DNA from: Paramecium sonneborni
Lineage: Eukaryota; Ciliophora; Oligohymenophorea; Peniculida; Parameciidae
Reading direction: 5' to 3'
Assembly: GCA_905182985.1 (NCBI GenBank)
Contig: CAJJDN010000058.1
Coordinates: forward strand, 495,008-559,007
DNA: 64,000 nt
In this document: positions 22,324-33,593 of the stretch, one piece after another
Position numbering within the stretch: the first letter of the stretch is position 1
How the letters are laid out: each line of letters begins with the position of its first letter
The notes under the pieces: model-generated
Seen by the model: the letters and a program-made list of their open reading frames with translations, nothing else
Database searches by the model: none
Told to the model about the DNA's origin: nothing
Translations under genes and position numbers: made by a program

Positions 22324-23418
22324 TCATCTTAAATTTTTACTAAGGCTTTTTGATAAAGTTTCTTAAATTCTTTTGTTTAAATTAATTAGTTTTTAATCTA
22401 AACCATCTCCCTTCTAACTGTTAATCTTTATTTCTATATTTTCTTGGTTGTTATTATTGGCATCTACACTTTTTGTACATTTCTGATGGTTTACTTATTA
22501 TACAATATTCGACTATTATTCTGATAATCCTACTTATTTCTCTTTATTTTATTATAGAACCTATTAAAATTCTACCCAATCAGGCCTTTTTTCATTATCT
22601 AATTCAATCATTTATCTTAAAACATTCTCAACTCTTCCAGGATATAATTTCCCCATCTTTTACATGTGTTCCTCCAATTGATCAACTTATAAAACTCCTT
22701 AATTATATAATTCTTGACAATCTTTTAATAATGCCAATGACAAAATAATCATACTAAGTTAATTAAATTATATATATTACCCAAGACCAAAAACATCATT
22801 CTTAAATCTATTACACTTTTAATTGCTTCCATTTTCAGATGGTTAAAATTGATTATAAAATAAATGTGGTGCTTTTGCTCTAAATGGACTAACATCTTGT
22901 ACTCTATACAATAAGTATTCCTCATCAAAATATATTGACTCAAGATTCAAAGCAGAATGGGATATTCCTTTCTTTTATAAGAATAATAATGCATCTGATA
23001 GACCAGAGATCATTTTCCAAATTTCATCCTCTGGAACATACTCATTACTTTATTATCTTTTTTCTATTAATTATTTCACATCTAATGGTAAATATTCATA
23101 ATAGATTTTAAATTCTTTTGATTGAGCATATTTGTCACTTACATCTTAAAAGAATAAAAAGCAAATTAAATTTGGATGTCTCCATTTTGTTCTCTCTTAA
23201 ATTGCACCTATTTCTGCTTAACTTATTATATTTGTCCAACAGCATAAGTATTTTGCAAATGGATCTACTCTATATATTGCTGATGTTGAGGTTATGTCTA
23301 TTACGTGAATCAGCGAAGTATATGCTGATAACATATAATCTTTTGGATTCTCATTAGGTAATCTCTATCTTGGAGCATCTTGAACAACAGGATTGTAAGA
23401 TTATGTTATTTTGTTCAT
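22324..23418 (-). CDS. protein pseudokinase (loss of catalytic-loop and DFG residues)
   Basis: ATG 23418 (MNKITQSYNP), one 27-nt intron 22754-22780, TGA 22324-22326, about 355 aa. Kinase-fold landmarks: KWRHPNLICFLFF (end of helix C/beta-4), EDEIWKMISGLSDALLFLQKKGISH (helix E), RFKNDVFGLGMIILSLAL (helix F Asp), ELDNEKRPDWVEF (helix I Arg). The HRDxxxxN loop reads HSALNLESI and the DFG position QDV, and no VAIK lysine is evident. The protein should not phosphorylate; a scaffolding or regulatory role is likely. The C-terminal 100 residues are Gln/Asn-rich. A subfamily could not be assigned. Confidence 0.8.
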
Positions 23419-25174
23419 TGGATAGTTTTATTTCTACTATCCACCACCAAATTCAGAGTACATTCTTTTCTGTTAAATTTATTTCTAATATTCAAATTTA
23501 TATTAATCATGTTTAAATATTTAAGTCAAAAAATCTGCACACAAATTAAAATATTATTTCTTTTATAACTCTATTCTGATTTTATAACTTACTATAATTT
23601 GTGAATGCCTTACTATCAATTACAGAAAACTTTACTTTTAAAAATTTTAATGCTAAATAATTATAAATTCATTTAAGTTCTAGATACCCTTAATAGTTTT
23701 TATTTACAATAAAATTAAATTATCAACTTAATTCATTATTAAGCATCATAAGTCAAAGAAATGTTAATTTTAAAATTGATAAAATTATTAAATTATCACT
23801 ATCATTAATAAATTTTACACAAATTTTGTAAAATTAAATATTAAGATCTAACATTACATTAATATAAAAGTCAATAAGATTTTATTTGTTTAATTATTTT
23901 TAATATTAACATTTAATATTAAAGATAAAATATTTTTACCTCTAATTTGCAATTCTTATATTTAGATTTTTTCTTCAAATAGAGTTGGATTATATTATGT
24001 AATAATGAAATATTATAATTAAAAAATGAGAAAATACGTGTATGTCTTGTAGGTTTTATTGTTTTGAACCAAAAGGTTTTATAGCAACCATATTTCTAAT
24101 AAATCAAGATATAATTTTGCTAATGGAAACAGCAGATGAAATATTTGAAATAAAAACATGTGATTGTATAAATTAATATGGAGTTTTGAAATTTTATAAT
24201 GCATTGTAGTATTGAGAGAAGAAAAATAGACCATTTATTATTTTCATTAAAACTCTAATCCAATATTTAATTTCAAATAGAAGATCGGAACTTTAATAAT
24301 TAATATATCGTTTGTAAATGCCATATATAAAATAAATGAAAAAAAATATATATAAAGGTGTATTTAAAAGCGATTTTTCTGAATTATAAATATGGCTTCT
24401 CTATCTGACAAATTGTGGCAAAATATTTTTTAAATTAAAAATTTTTTTCAGTTTTCTTAAATTGGAATGCAAAAGTAAAAGTTTTTAGTTGTAGATGATA
24501 AAAAGTCAAACTTTCCTTTTCGACATGTAAAATAGGTCAAAGAACTACAGTGTCTTAATAATTGAAAATATATTTATTATTTTTGTAAAACAAGGATAAA
24601 TTTAAATTAAAATAAATTTTAAAATGGATTGAAAAAACATTGACAATTCTTTTTTTCAAAAATATTTATTTATTCTAGCTTTTTTTTTGGATAATTTATC
24701 AAAAAGGCTTAAATTAATTGTAAAAATTAATTTTATTTAATAGGTTTGTTCATGATTTGTATTATTTCTCCAAAAATTGATAACAGATTTTTCAATTTTG
24801 AGAAGGGATTTAATTTTTTTGATATTTTTTTATTCTAATTTAATCTATTTTTAAATTAGATTTGTATCAAAATGAATATAAGTTTTGGAATGTTAAAATA
24901 AAAATTTTAATTATTTGATTTAAACTTCCTTCATTGGGTATAAACGATTATTAGCTCTCAATGCAAATTAGTAAATTTTATATGTTATTCTATCATTATC
25001 TAAAATTTTATAATAAAGTTATGTTATTTTTAATAACTGCCTGATTTTATAAATTATATTTTTGAGGAATTATAACAGAATTTTTTTAATTCAATTCTTA
25101 TTAAATGTCTTTTTAATTAAATTTTTTTGAACCAAAATCTTTATGTATGATTAAATGACATTTGTAATTAATTT
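23419..25174. other. long gene-poor AT-rich region
   Basis: About 1.75 kb with no confidently coding segment. The strongest open frame is 24392-24565 (+), MASLSDKLWQNIF ... KSNFPFRHVKQVKELQ, 57 codons, possibly a fragment. Another coding-like piece near 24070-24205 (KGFIATIFLINQDIILLMET) lacks a start. The rest, particularly 24570-25170, is near-homopolymeric A/T. Confidence 0.45.
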
Positions 25175-25747
25175 ATGCAAGAAACTAAAACATAAAAATT
25201 AAGAGGTTTTAGAGATATAATAATTCCAAAAAAAGCCCAAAAAAGTCATAGTATTCAAAAAAGCTGCTAGAATAGATTCTTTATAATAGAAGGAATAAAA
25301 ATGTTGAATCAAACAAATAAATTTAAACAATAAAAAGAATGTGAGTCTTAAAGATTAAGAAGAAATTAATTTTTTAATTTGTTTAAACAACAAAAAAATT
25401 CATTAAAGATAGATAATGGAAAAACAATAAACAATACATATTTCACAAGAAAGAATTATACTCAATAAAAACCCTCTGTTTTAAATTTTGAGTTTTCATT
25501 AGATTAGAATGTCTTTAGAAATCAATCTATTGATACAAATACAAATAGGAAATCTTAGAGGTATAAATAGAAGAGAAGAGATTCTGAAATGACTGAAAGA
25601 GAAAGATTCTATACTGTATAATTTACTACAAAATCTGAAGGAAAATATTAAACTAGAAATCATTTTGAATTGAATGTTCTGAAATACTAAAAGTTACAGA
25701 ATTCTCTTTAATTGAGTAGTGATTGCAAACAAAAATATCAAATATGA
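25175..25747 (+). CDS. basic Q/N/K-rich hypothetical protein, 190 aa
   Basis: ATG 25175 (MQETKTQKLRGFRD), TGA 25745-25747, read without an intron. Rich in Lys, Gln, Asn and Ser with no hydrophobic segment longer than seven residues; contains QKRRDSEMTERERFYTVQF. Probably an intrinsically disordered protein. A length of 190 codons without TGA in AT-rich DNA is not by itself decisive, so support rests on the start context and coherent composition. Confidence 0.5.
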
Positions 25748-26539
25748 AAATAGAAAAAGCATATGGTTTATATAATTTTAAGAAGATTGTATTGATACTA
25801 TGTTTCATATTACCATGTCTTTCTTACACAATATAACAATGAAATATTATTCAAAGAAAGTAAAAATTTCAACAATAGTATTTGCTCTTTTTTCTATTTT
25901 CAATCAAATTTTCTATATTATATATTATATATTATTTTTAAATATAAAAATAAATAATGAATTGAAATTGAATGTATAGATTTAAAAAATTCAATTTATT
26001 GAATTCTTGATATAGATTGAACCTAATTGATTTAAAATAATTTGTAATCATTTTTACACTCATCATAAACATTATATTACTTTTTAAATTAATAAACGAT
26101 CAAGAACACTTTAATCTAAATTTATATCTTCATTTAAATTAGATGAATTTGATTAATTAGTTAGAGAGGGAGACTACTATTGATCTAAAGAATGTTAGTT
26201 AATTCTTAATGGATAGCTTAAAATGTTTGAGAAGAAAATGCTTTTTTTATGGAATTTTAAGAAAAGTATTAGCTGAATCGTTTTATTAAATATCACATTT
26301 AGAATCGACAGAATAATTATTCTTAATAGTTATATCTTTTTAAGATCTTAAAAGGATATTTCGTTATTTGTGACTATTTTTCAGCATATTTAATCTAGGC
26401 ATATTTTTTCTGATAGCTAATTTTCTAAGTGATTTTTTTCTGGTTTGATCATCATCAATTAATCAAAAACCATGAATATTTAAAGGCAGTATCAGAGTAA
26501 ATATCCCATATATTTATTATCGTTATATTTTTGATCTTT
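25748..26539. other. intergenic region without visible gene
   Basis: About 790 bp, extremely AT-rich. No coding-like reading or RNA gene recognised on either strand; 25915-25935 is a simple tata repeat. Confidence 0.45.
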
Positions 26540-27130
26540 TGTTTCTTCAAAACTTATCAAATAGATCTTTGAAAAATTCAAGAGCTGCATCATCTTTGAT
26601 TTTTTCAATTAAATCATTTAAACTAAAATATTAATTGAATAATTTACTAATCAAATATAAATGTTAATTATTCAGACAACATTTAATATATAATTCAATC
26701 TGTACTTCACATATCAACCATTTAACTTAAATATATATTCGAATAATTAATTATAACTTTCTCCTCAAAATCTGTCAGAAGCAGAAAATTCAATAGTTCC
26801 AGTATAAGTCCACATTTCAATTTCCTCTCTATCCTTAAAATCTCCAAATTCTTTATAAACATTACTAAATTTACTTACAATTAAAATCTGTAACTTTGAT
26901 CTAATTTTTATCAATTGAATTTATATAAATACTTTCATATGATAAAATATTATTTGGTTTCAAATCTCTATGGCAAATACCATTTCTATGCATATATTCT
27001 ATTGCACTTTATAACTACTTAAATACATCACTTTTCCACTTCACTTTTTCTATGTTACTTAGAATCTTTATGGTAATCTTTAAATTTCAAAAATTGTAGA
27101 TTCACTAAGTAATATTTAAGACAATTAATC
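26540..27130 (-). pseudogene. protein kinase pseudogene (C-lobe)
   Basis: Minus-strand reading contains an intact catalytic loop: AIEYMHRNGICHRDLKPNNIL, then IKVTDFN. A single extra base near 26872 shifts the frame; the next frame continues SKFSNVYKEFGDF, TYTGTIEFSA and RF. Then TGA stands at 26766-26768, after a further shift VDM is followed by TGA at 26707-26709 (Trp expected in DMWS), and another TGA at 26695-26697 (Gly expected), before IIYQMLSEQ. TGA at a Trp codon plus frameshifts that no GT-AG intron repairs show a decayed gene. The N-lobe is not recognisable upstream. Confidence 0.8.
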
Positions 27131-27415
27131 TATCATAATACAGTAATATTTAATTTATAAATTCGTTACAGGGCATTTAGAGAGTATTAATTATATGTTA
27201 ATGCAATTATTCAGCATTAAAATAACTAATATATTTTATAGATTAACTTTAAATTGAATTATAATAATATTAAAATATTAAAAATAAAGTTTCTATTAAA
27301 TCAAATCAAGGTTAAATTAAATATTTTAAAGAGATATATACTCAATCGAGCTCTTTTAATAATATAAATAAATAATTTAATTTTCTAATATTAATTTATA
27401 ATTTACTTACTTCAA

Positions 27416-28146
27416 ATGGAAATGGAATTAAACACAGATCCAATAGTTTTATAAAATTCAACTACATTTTCTTTGAGGTAATGATTTTAACAATCACATA
27501 GTGAGTTTAAACCTAAATATTCTCAAGTAATTTATTCTGGATCGCAAGTAGCCATATAAAAAGCAAATGAGATCAATTAGGTTAATAAAGATAATACCAA
27601 TTCAATTGATAACAATAAATAAAAATAAGCTCCATTAATAGAGAAAGAAATAGAATATAGAAAAATATTTTCAAGGTATAATTTAGAGTTTTTTAAGATT
27701 TGCTGTGACAAATGTGATATTTGGGATTTATTAGCTAATTATTTTAATTTTTAAAGGAATATTATTGCTTGACAATAGTAAAGTTATAGGATTAATTTTA
27801 TTACTTGTAAGGTAAAAAATATTATCAAATTAGTTATTCATTATGGGGAATCACATTTTGCATAGCTCTTAAAACATTTAAAGATTAAAAATCTTCATAA
27901 CTAATAATCTATCAATCAAATTTATTTGTAATAGGAATTATAGATTGTTATGTATAATCCTTAATATTTTCAATGTTGGAAAATGCAAATTTATTTTCTG
28001 CATTTTTTTATACAATTATTTGGATAGCAACATTAGTATTTTTACTAATATTATTTTTTTAATGTAAAAAATCAAAAGACATAATAATTGTAATAAAATA
28101 CTTAAAACTCGAATATCTTTAGCATTCTTCAGATACCAATGTTTGA
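27416..28146 (+). CDS. four-helix membrane protein
   Basis: ATG 27416 (MEMELNTDPIVLQN), introns 27478-27501 (24 nt), 27676-27697 (22), 27812-27833 (22), TGA 28144-28146, about 220 aa. A cytosolic Q/N-rich N-terminus of 70 residues is followed by four hydrophobic segments: FGIYQLIILIFKGILLL, VIGLILLLVSYSLWGITFCI, QSNLFVIGIIDCYVQSLIF and SAFFYTIIWIATLVFLLIL, ending with a basic CKKSKD tail. The topology resembles the protein at 12590-13546, without the long PQY-rich arm. No family recognised. The three introns restore one continuous frame, which strongly supports the model. Confidence 0.75.
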
Positions 28147-28198
28147 AAATTATGAATTAAATTATGAGAAATTAATTTACTAAATTTATATTAAAATC

Positions 28199-29501
28199 TC
28201 AAAAATATCCTTTGACTTCAGAAAGCTTTCCTTAAGACATAAGACGTTTTCTATCATAATTTTCCTCTATAATTTCTTCATTTTATTAAGTTTCTGGTTT
28301 AGTTGGAATTTTCATGATATATTTTTCGTAATTAGAATTGCTACTAAACCTTACATAAGGAAACGAATTTTTATGAGATTGAGATCTTAATTAAATAATT
28401 TCTTATTCAAGCACATTTTTGCCAACAACTTCGAGATTTCCAATGTCATCAGGGACTGTTGGTATTAATTTCATAATAAGATCAGAGTTTTCAGAAAGCT
28501 TTTTATTTAAAGCAGATTGAGAGGTGAAAGTACTAAAAGGTTTGAAATCAAGTTAACTTAAAGAAGATCTTCTAACAATTTCTATTTGTGGAGATTTAGG
28601 ATTGCCATAGATCTAATGATTTTTTTCAAATAAATCTACGAAAGTCTTGGGTTTAATATTCGAGTCTTTTTTTCTTAATCCGAGACGCTAATAGTATATG
28701 ATATTATATTTATACCCAAAATTCATTACCTTATTTTTCTTCTATTGGAGTTAAAGCATCTAATACTCTTTTCATTTCTTCTTTCATTCTATGTTATTCA
28801 ATTCTATCTAAAAGAGATTGACCTGGTAATCTTTATATTTTAGATTCTATTTTTATTTTAGTTAAATCCCAATCTTATTATACTTAATCAAATGTTTCAA
28901 TAACTCTTTCACATTTACTCATTTTTAAAGATTCACCTTTAGACATACGACTTTATAATTATCTTGTTTTTTTATCGTTCTTAATTTAATTTATATAAAT
29001 AGATACATACTTCTATTTTATTTTTTTCAATTCTTTATTAGATTTATTAAATTTGTTCTTAAACTTAATCTTCATTTAAAACTAATTCTTAAAAGTCTTT
29101 AGTTTTAACTTTATTTTTTTTAGATTAAAAATCTTTGCTTGATTATTCTATGGCTACGTAAACGATAATAAAATACCTTTAGAACTGAAAATCACTCTTT
29201 CTGTTTGGTCATTTTATTATTAAGTAGAAGGAGTTGCTTATGAATTTGCAGTAACCCTTATTTATGCAGGTTTTCTGTTTTATTATTAGCTTCTTGATTT
29301 TTCAGCTAAGAATTATTAAACACTTCCAACAACAGTATATTTAACAATGTTTCCTTTAGAATCTTACCTTGGTCCTTTTTCATGATCAGGTATTTTATCT
29401 AATAATTCTTTTGATCCACTAAAGAAATTTGAATGTGCTGCTTCAACAGCTACAGGAGATACATGAGTTAGATATTAAGGTCTGACTCTAAAAAGATTCA
29501 T
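28199..29501 (-). CDS. hypothetical Q/K-rich coiled-coil protein, possibly axonemal
   Basis: ATG 29501 (MNLFRVRPQYLTHVSPVAVE), introns 29154-29176 (23 nt), 28980-29010 (31) and 28688-28715 (28), TGA 28199-28201, about 405 aa. The N-terminus has a globular look (EAAHSNFFSGSKELLDKIPD). A coiled-coil segment (EDQVQEQIQQIQQRIEKNKI) leads into DWDLTKIKIESKIQRLPGQS, LLDRIEQHRMKEEMKRVLDA and EFWRLGLRKK. The C-terminus is polar. The style of charged helices and its head-to-head position 63 bp from a PIERCE1-like gene hint at a ciliary function, by inference only. Confidence 0.65.
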
Positions 29502-29564
29502 TGTACTATCCTTACTCTCAATACCAAATTAGTTAAATTTTTTTTACATTTTTATTTATATATT

Positions 29565-30140
29565 ATGTAACATCCAAGATCAATTTCAGCTCATTATAAT
29601 ACTTGTAATTCTTAGTATGGAAATGGATGGTTATTGCATGAAGGGAAACAATAAGTTAAATTAGATTAAATACCAGTTCCTACATATGCTGAAATTGTTA
29701 GAAATATGCAAGTATATGCAATTTCTATATTTTTGTAAAGGATTTTAGAAGAGCTGAAAAACTAATTAAAAATAAATTAGTGGCCTAGCAATTTGGTTTA
29801 GAGAAACAATCATAAGAGATAGAAAAAGAAATATAAAAAAGGAAAATTGATAATAAAGTACCTCCAAAACCATTTCCAGTTAGAGAAAATGAATATACTA
29901 AACCTACTTAAGGAATTAATGTTGGTATCACAGTTTTGTTATATGATAGGATCACCTATTTATGAAACTTAGAATATGTTATATGGACAATTAAATCCAA
30001 CAAAATTTGAATTAATTGAAAAATTTTATCCAAGAGAAGCTAAATTCACATAAGGATTCCTTGGACATAATTATAAATTTGATGGACTTAATACTAGTGT
30101 TGCATTTTCAAAAACTCATAAAGCATTAGATGAATACTGA
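29565..30140 (+). CDS. PIERCE1-like microtubule inner protein
   Basis: ATG 29565 (MQHPRSISAHYNTCNSQ), introns 29712-29740 (29 nt) and 29925-29949 (25), TGA 30138-30140, about 173 aa. The C-terminal block GSPIYETQNMLYGQLNPTKF, then ELIEKFYPREAKFTQ, aligns with the PIERCE1/2 motif (SNQAYGSRAPTVHEMP, then KVFYPNSNKFS) and is followed by the GLNTS segment seen near the C-terminus of that family. Such proteins line the lumen of axonemal doublets and dock outer dynein arms. The N-terminal half, with a charged helix (RRAEKLIKNKLVAQQFGLEK), is extra relative to animal members. Homology is by eye over about 60 residues. Confidence 0.65.
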
Positions 30141-30181
30141 ATTTCAATTATAATTTTATTTATTAGTCATAATATATATAA

Positions 30182-31504
30182 TCAAATAAATAATTATTAA
30201 TTCATTTATTAAGGAACATCGAAGTAATCTTGAATTTTATTATTCGACTTCATTAAATGTTCATAAAATTTTCTAAATGTTTCTTAAATCTCAGGAAATC
30301 TAATAGCTTTTTGAGATATTATTTAGTAATTAATTGGTGAGTATATTGTAAGAGGATTATAAGGGGGACATTCATCCAACGCTATAAATGGGTTTTATTA
30401 CCTATACTAGATAATTTTTGTACCCATAACCATCAATATAAATACCCTCTTTTAAAGGATCAAATTAAGTTGCATATTTTTTTAAAAAGTCAAGAAGAAT
30501 TTATTTCTTATCATTTTAAGTGTAATGTTTACACATATAAATAGCAGCTAGCATTATTGTCAAACAAAATGAAGATATTCCTCCTTTTGTAATTATTTTA
30601 ATAAAAATACCTGTGTAAGCGTCATTCAAATTCTTTTATTTTAGTAAATACTTCAAAATTAACATAATTTCTCTATACCAATAAAATCTATTAACCCAAT
30701 CTTTAATTATTGTAGTTGAAGCAAATCCCAAATGTGGATTATTAAATATATTACTCCACTAATAAATCCAAGTTAAATCCACTTAAATTATTTTACCTAT
30801 GATTAAAAGACTAAACATACCAGAATCTTATTCATCTAAATGAAAACTTTGCCAATTTTATTAAATATAAATATTGTCATTATAAAACTCAGTTTTTGGA
30901 TTCAATTCTAATTTTAGTATTGGAATATGACTTTGTATTAATCTAAAACATTATCTAAATAATTTTACTTTGAATTTACTAAAAATGGTGTCTATTTTAA
31001 AATTTAATTTATTTATTACAAAAAGTTAACAATCTAATTGTAACTCAATGTTTATGTTCCCCAAATACCTATATCAACATCACTCACTTCTAAATCGAGT
31101 CCTGTTTCAAATGATCCATATGCATAAATATTAAGATCTGAATTCATTGAAATTATATGATGTAATCTATTAAAACATATTCGTTTCCTTATTTTACTTT
31201 AAAAACTTTTTATTTGTATACTATTTATAAATTCATCTATATCATGTGTTTTAAATTTGTTTAAATTTAATTATTTACCTTTTATAGGTGTATTTTATGA
31301 AGAATATTGATATAATTTGTTTCCAACTTTTTATATGTGATTTTAATTTTTTTTTTTATTTTTCTCTCTATTACTTTGTTTTTGAATACTTGAATCTTTT
31401 TGATTGTTCTCATCTTATTACTATAAACAATCATCAGATTCTGATTAAGAATTTCCTGTTGTTGTACTTATAGCACCAATCTATATTATTTTATTTTATT
31501 ACAT
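30182..31504 (-). CDS. non-canonical poly(A) polymerase / terminal nucleotidyltransferase
   Basis: ATG 31504 (an in-frame ATG at 31519 is also possible), introns 30943-30968 (26 nt), 30797-30820 (24), 30584-30610 (27), 30402-30423 (22), TGA 30182-30184, about 405 aa. Residues 1-90 are Q/K-rich. The nucleotidyltransferase core has IYAYGSFETGLDLEVSDVDI, giving the GS signature and the D-x-D pair, and IIQVDLTW supplies the third acidic residue. Then a helical central domain follows, and the PAP-associated box is seen in NPFIALDECPPYNPLTIYSP. This is the TRF4/TUTase layout, adding A or U tails to RNA. RNA targets unknown. Confidence 0.85.
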
Positions 31505-31597
31505 GAGTATTTTAAGCATCCAGATCACTTTAATTATGTTTATATTTCTACTCTATATTCTCTATTTGATTAAAACTATGTAATATTTATTATTTTT

Positions 31598-32323
31598 ATG
31601 AATTCGTTTAGTACTTCATTTTATGAATAATTTAAGAAGAGTTCAAATTACACTATTTTTCATTAATCTACTATTCATTCTAAGGTTGTTAATGCTACTA
31701 CTTCTATGTTAAAGTTTAGTTTTTTTGAATTTTTAGTTATGGATCAATTTTATTTTTTTTGTTCTTTGATTTTTTTTGTGATTTTTTGTTAGGTTATGAA
31801 AATTATTGAATAGTGGGAGGCAACTAAAATGATTCAATATCATTTTGGTTTAATATCTATTATTATAAACTTGATTGAGTATGTTCATCTTCTAGATTCT
31901 GTAATTATTGAATAATTTGATGTTCCTATTCAAGAATACTTAGAGATGAGCTTATTATATTTTTTACATAAGCAACTGAATCAAATTCATCATTCTTTTT
32001 TTTAAATTATTATTTAATCTAAAACTTAGAGAAGTTGGTATTTACATTTTTTAGAATAGTTTCTTCTTATTAATAGTTGGATTGATTTGGTATTTTTAGT
32101 TTGTAGCCCTCTAATTATCTAGTTTTAGAATGAAAAGTTTTTGTTCCTTTATTGCATTCATCAAACTTATTTTCACTTATATGGAAAGATGCACTTTAAT
32201 TTAGCATATAAGAAATCATTTATAAATTTATTATAATCAATAAATGATTGTGCATTAATCTTTAAGAAATGCAAATCGTAATTTCTATGGCTTATGTAAT
32301 TTTTTTATTATAATATACACTGA
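31598..32323 (+). CDS. hydrophobic hypothetical protein, 241 aa
   Basis: ATG 31598 (MNSFSTSFYEQFKK), TGA 32321-32323, no intron required. One strongly hydrophobic stretch (FYFFCSLIFFVIFCQVM) and several amphipathic segments (MSLLYFLHKQLNQIHHSFF, WIDLVFLVCSPLII). An open run of 242 codons with a TGA-only stop has a low but not negligible chance probability, so the call is tentative. It is divergent from the poly(A) polymerase gene (93 bp between starts). Confidence 0.45.
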
Positions 32324-32450
32324 ATATTATTAAGCTAAATTTTAGAGATTTAAAAATAATGTTTTCAATTAAGTAAATCTTTAAAATATGAATAGAAAGT
32401 ATTATGATCAGTTTAGTAAAATGAAAGATTATTATATATTTAAATGTTGG

Positions 32451-33593
32451 TCATTTAATCATAATTTTATATTTTTTGGACACTTCATCACTATTTTCAA
32501 AAGGATCCTCAACTGTTGATAATCTTTTTACATAACCTAAGGTTGTATTTCCGAATAGAAATGATCCAGAAGATTAATGTTATGGTGATAATAATTAAGT
32601 ACTAAATGATGCTTTACTTTTATTCTTAACTAATCTACCCCTTGCTGATTATATTTTTAATCTTTATTTAAATTATTCTAATTCATCTAACATTTTTGAA
32701 TCTAAAATTTTCCATTATGGTTCAGTAAATTATTTTTCTTCTTAAAAATGATCATTCAACTTATAAAATAATTATATTTATTAAGTTAATTTGATAAAAT
32801 CTGGAATCAATTCTAATACTTAAAAGAATATAGAAGCTTACAAAGTTTAAAAATCCAAAATAAATTGCATAATTATCCTATTAATAATAAAAATATAATA
32901 AGAACTTTTCAAAAAATAAGTAGATTGCAATAACATCATTCCACATAAGTAAAACAATTTCTCCTATAATATCTTCTTAATGTTTTTCTAATGCTGATTT
33001 GATTATCTAAATGATGAATAATGTATATAAAATACTGATGTGTAAGTAAAAATAACAGTTAATAGATTGATTGCTTTATAATAATTAGATTAATTTTCTA
33101 TAAAACCTTAAATATAAAGTAAGATTACTATCTAAAGTATAAGTTCTTTATGATTTGGCCATTTTTAGTAAGTGTAGACCATTGGCGAATCTTTGCAACA
33201 TTTCAAAATACATCATAATGAACTTCTCTTTGTCTTGGTTCTTCTCCCTACAACCTATTTTGCTTAGGTTTACTTATAACGAAATCCATCCCAATCGAGA
33301 AGAGATTCAGAAAACTATTCACCATGTAAGAAATCATCCAAAAGTACATGACAGGTTGCCAAAATTTTAAGTTTTACTCTATATGATATCTTATCTGGTA
33401 AAGACTAAAAGAATTTCTAAAAGGTTCTCTTAATAGGTTATGGAGTACGGCAAATCAATTATTATTCTTAAGGAAATCCTTACATGAGTTTTTTTAAATC
33501 ACCAATATTGAGAAAAGGTTTGTTATTTAAAATTGAACTATTTAATAGAGCTTTCTCAAAATCTGTTTATTATTTGAAGAATTTGCTAAACAT
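32451..33593 (-). CDS. ANTH-like (AP180/CALM-type) domain protein
   Basis: ATG 33593 (MFSKFFKQQTDFEKALLNS), TGA 32451-32453, about 340 aa. Introns that keep the frame are about 19-22 nt: GTAAACC...AATAG (about 33282-33300), GTATTTT...CAAAG, GTAATCT...TTAAG and a 19-nt one near 32810. The helical array YRVKLKILATCHVLLDDFLH, IRQWSTLTKNGQIIKNLYF, GEIVLLMWNDVIAIYLFFEK and a late FYKLNDHF follow the order of an ANTH domain (LK.L...H.LL; I..Y...L; D....Y; FYK). The C-terminus is Gln/Ser-rich, as in clathrin adaptors. The family assignment is by pattern only and could be wrong; two of the introns are shorter than usual. Confidence 0.5.

Noticed and set aside
23118..23568. Two plus-strand frames rich in Leu
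   Set aside because: Antisense to the N-terminal half of the pseudokinase gene; no start or domain support.
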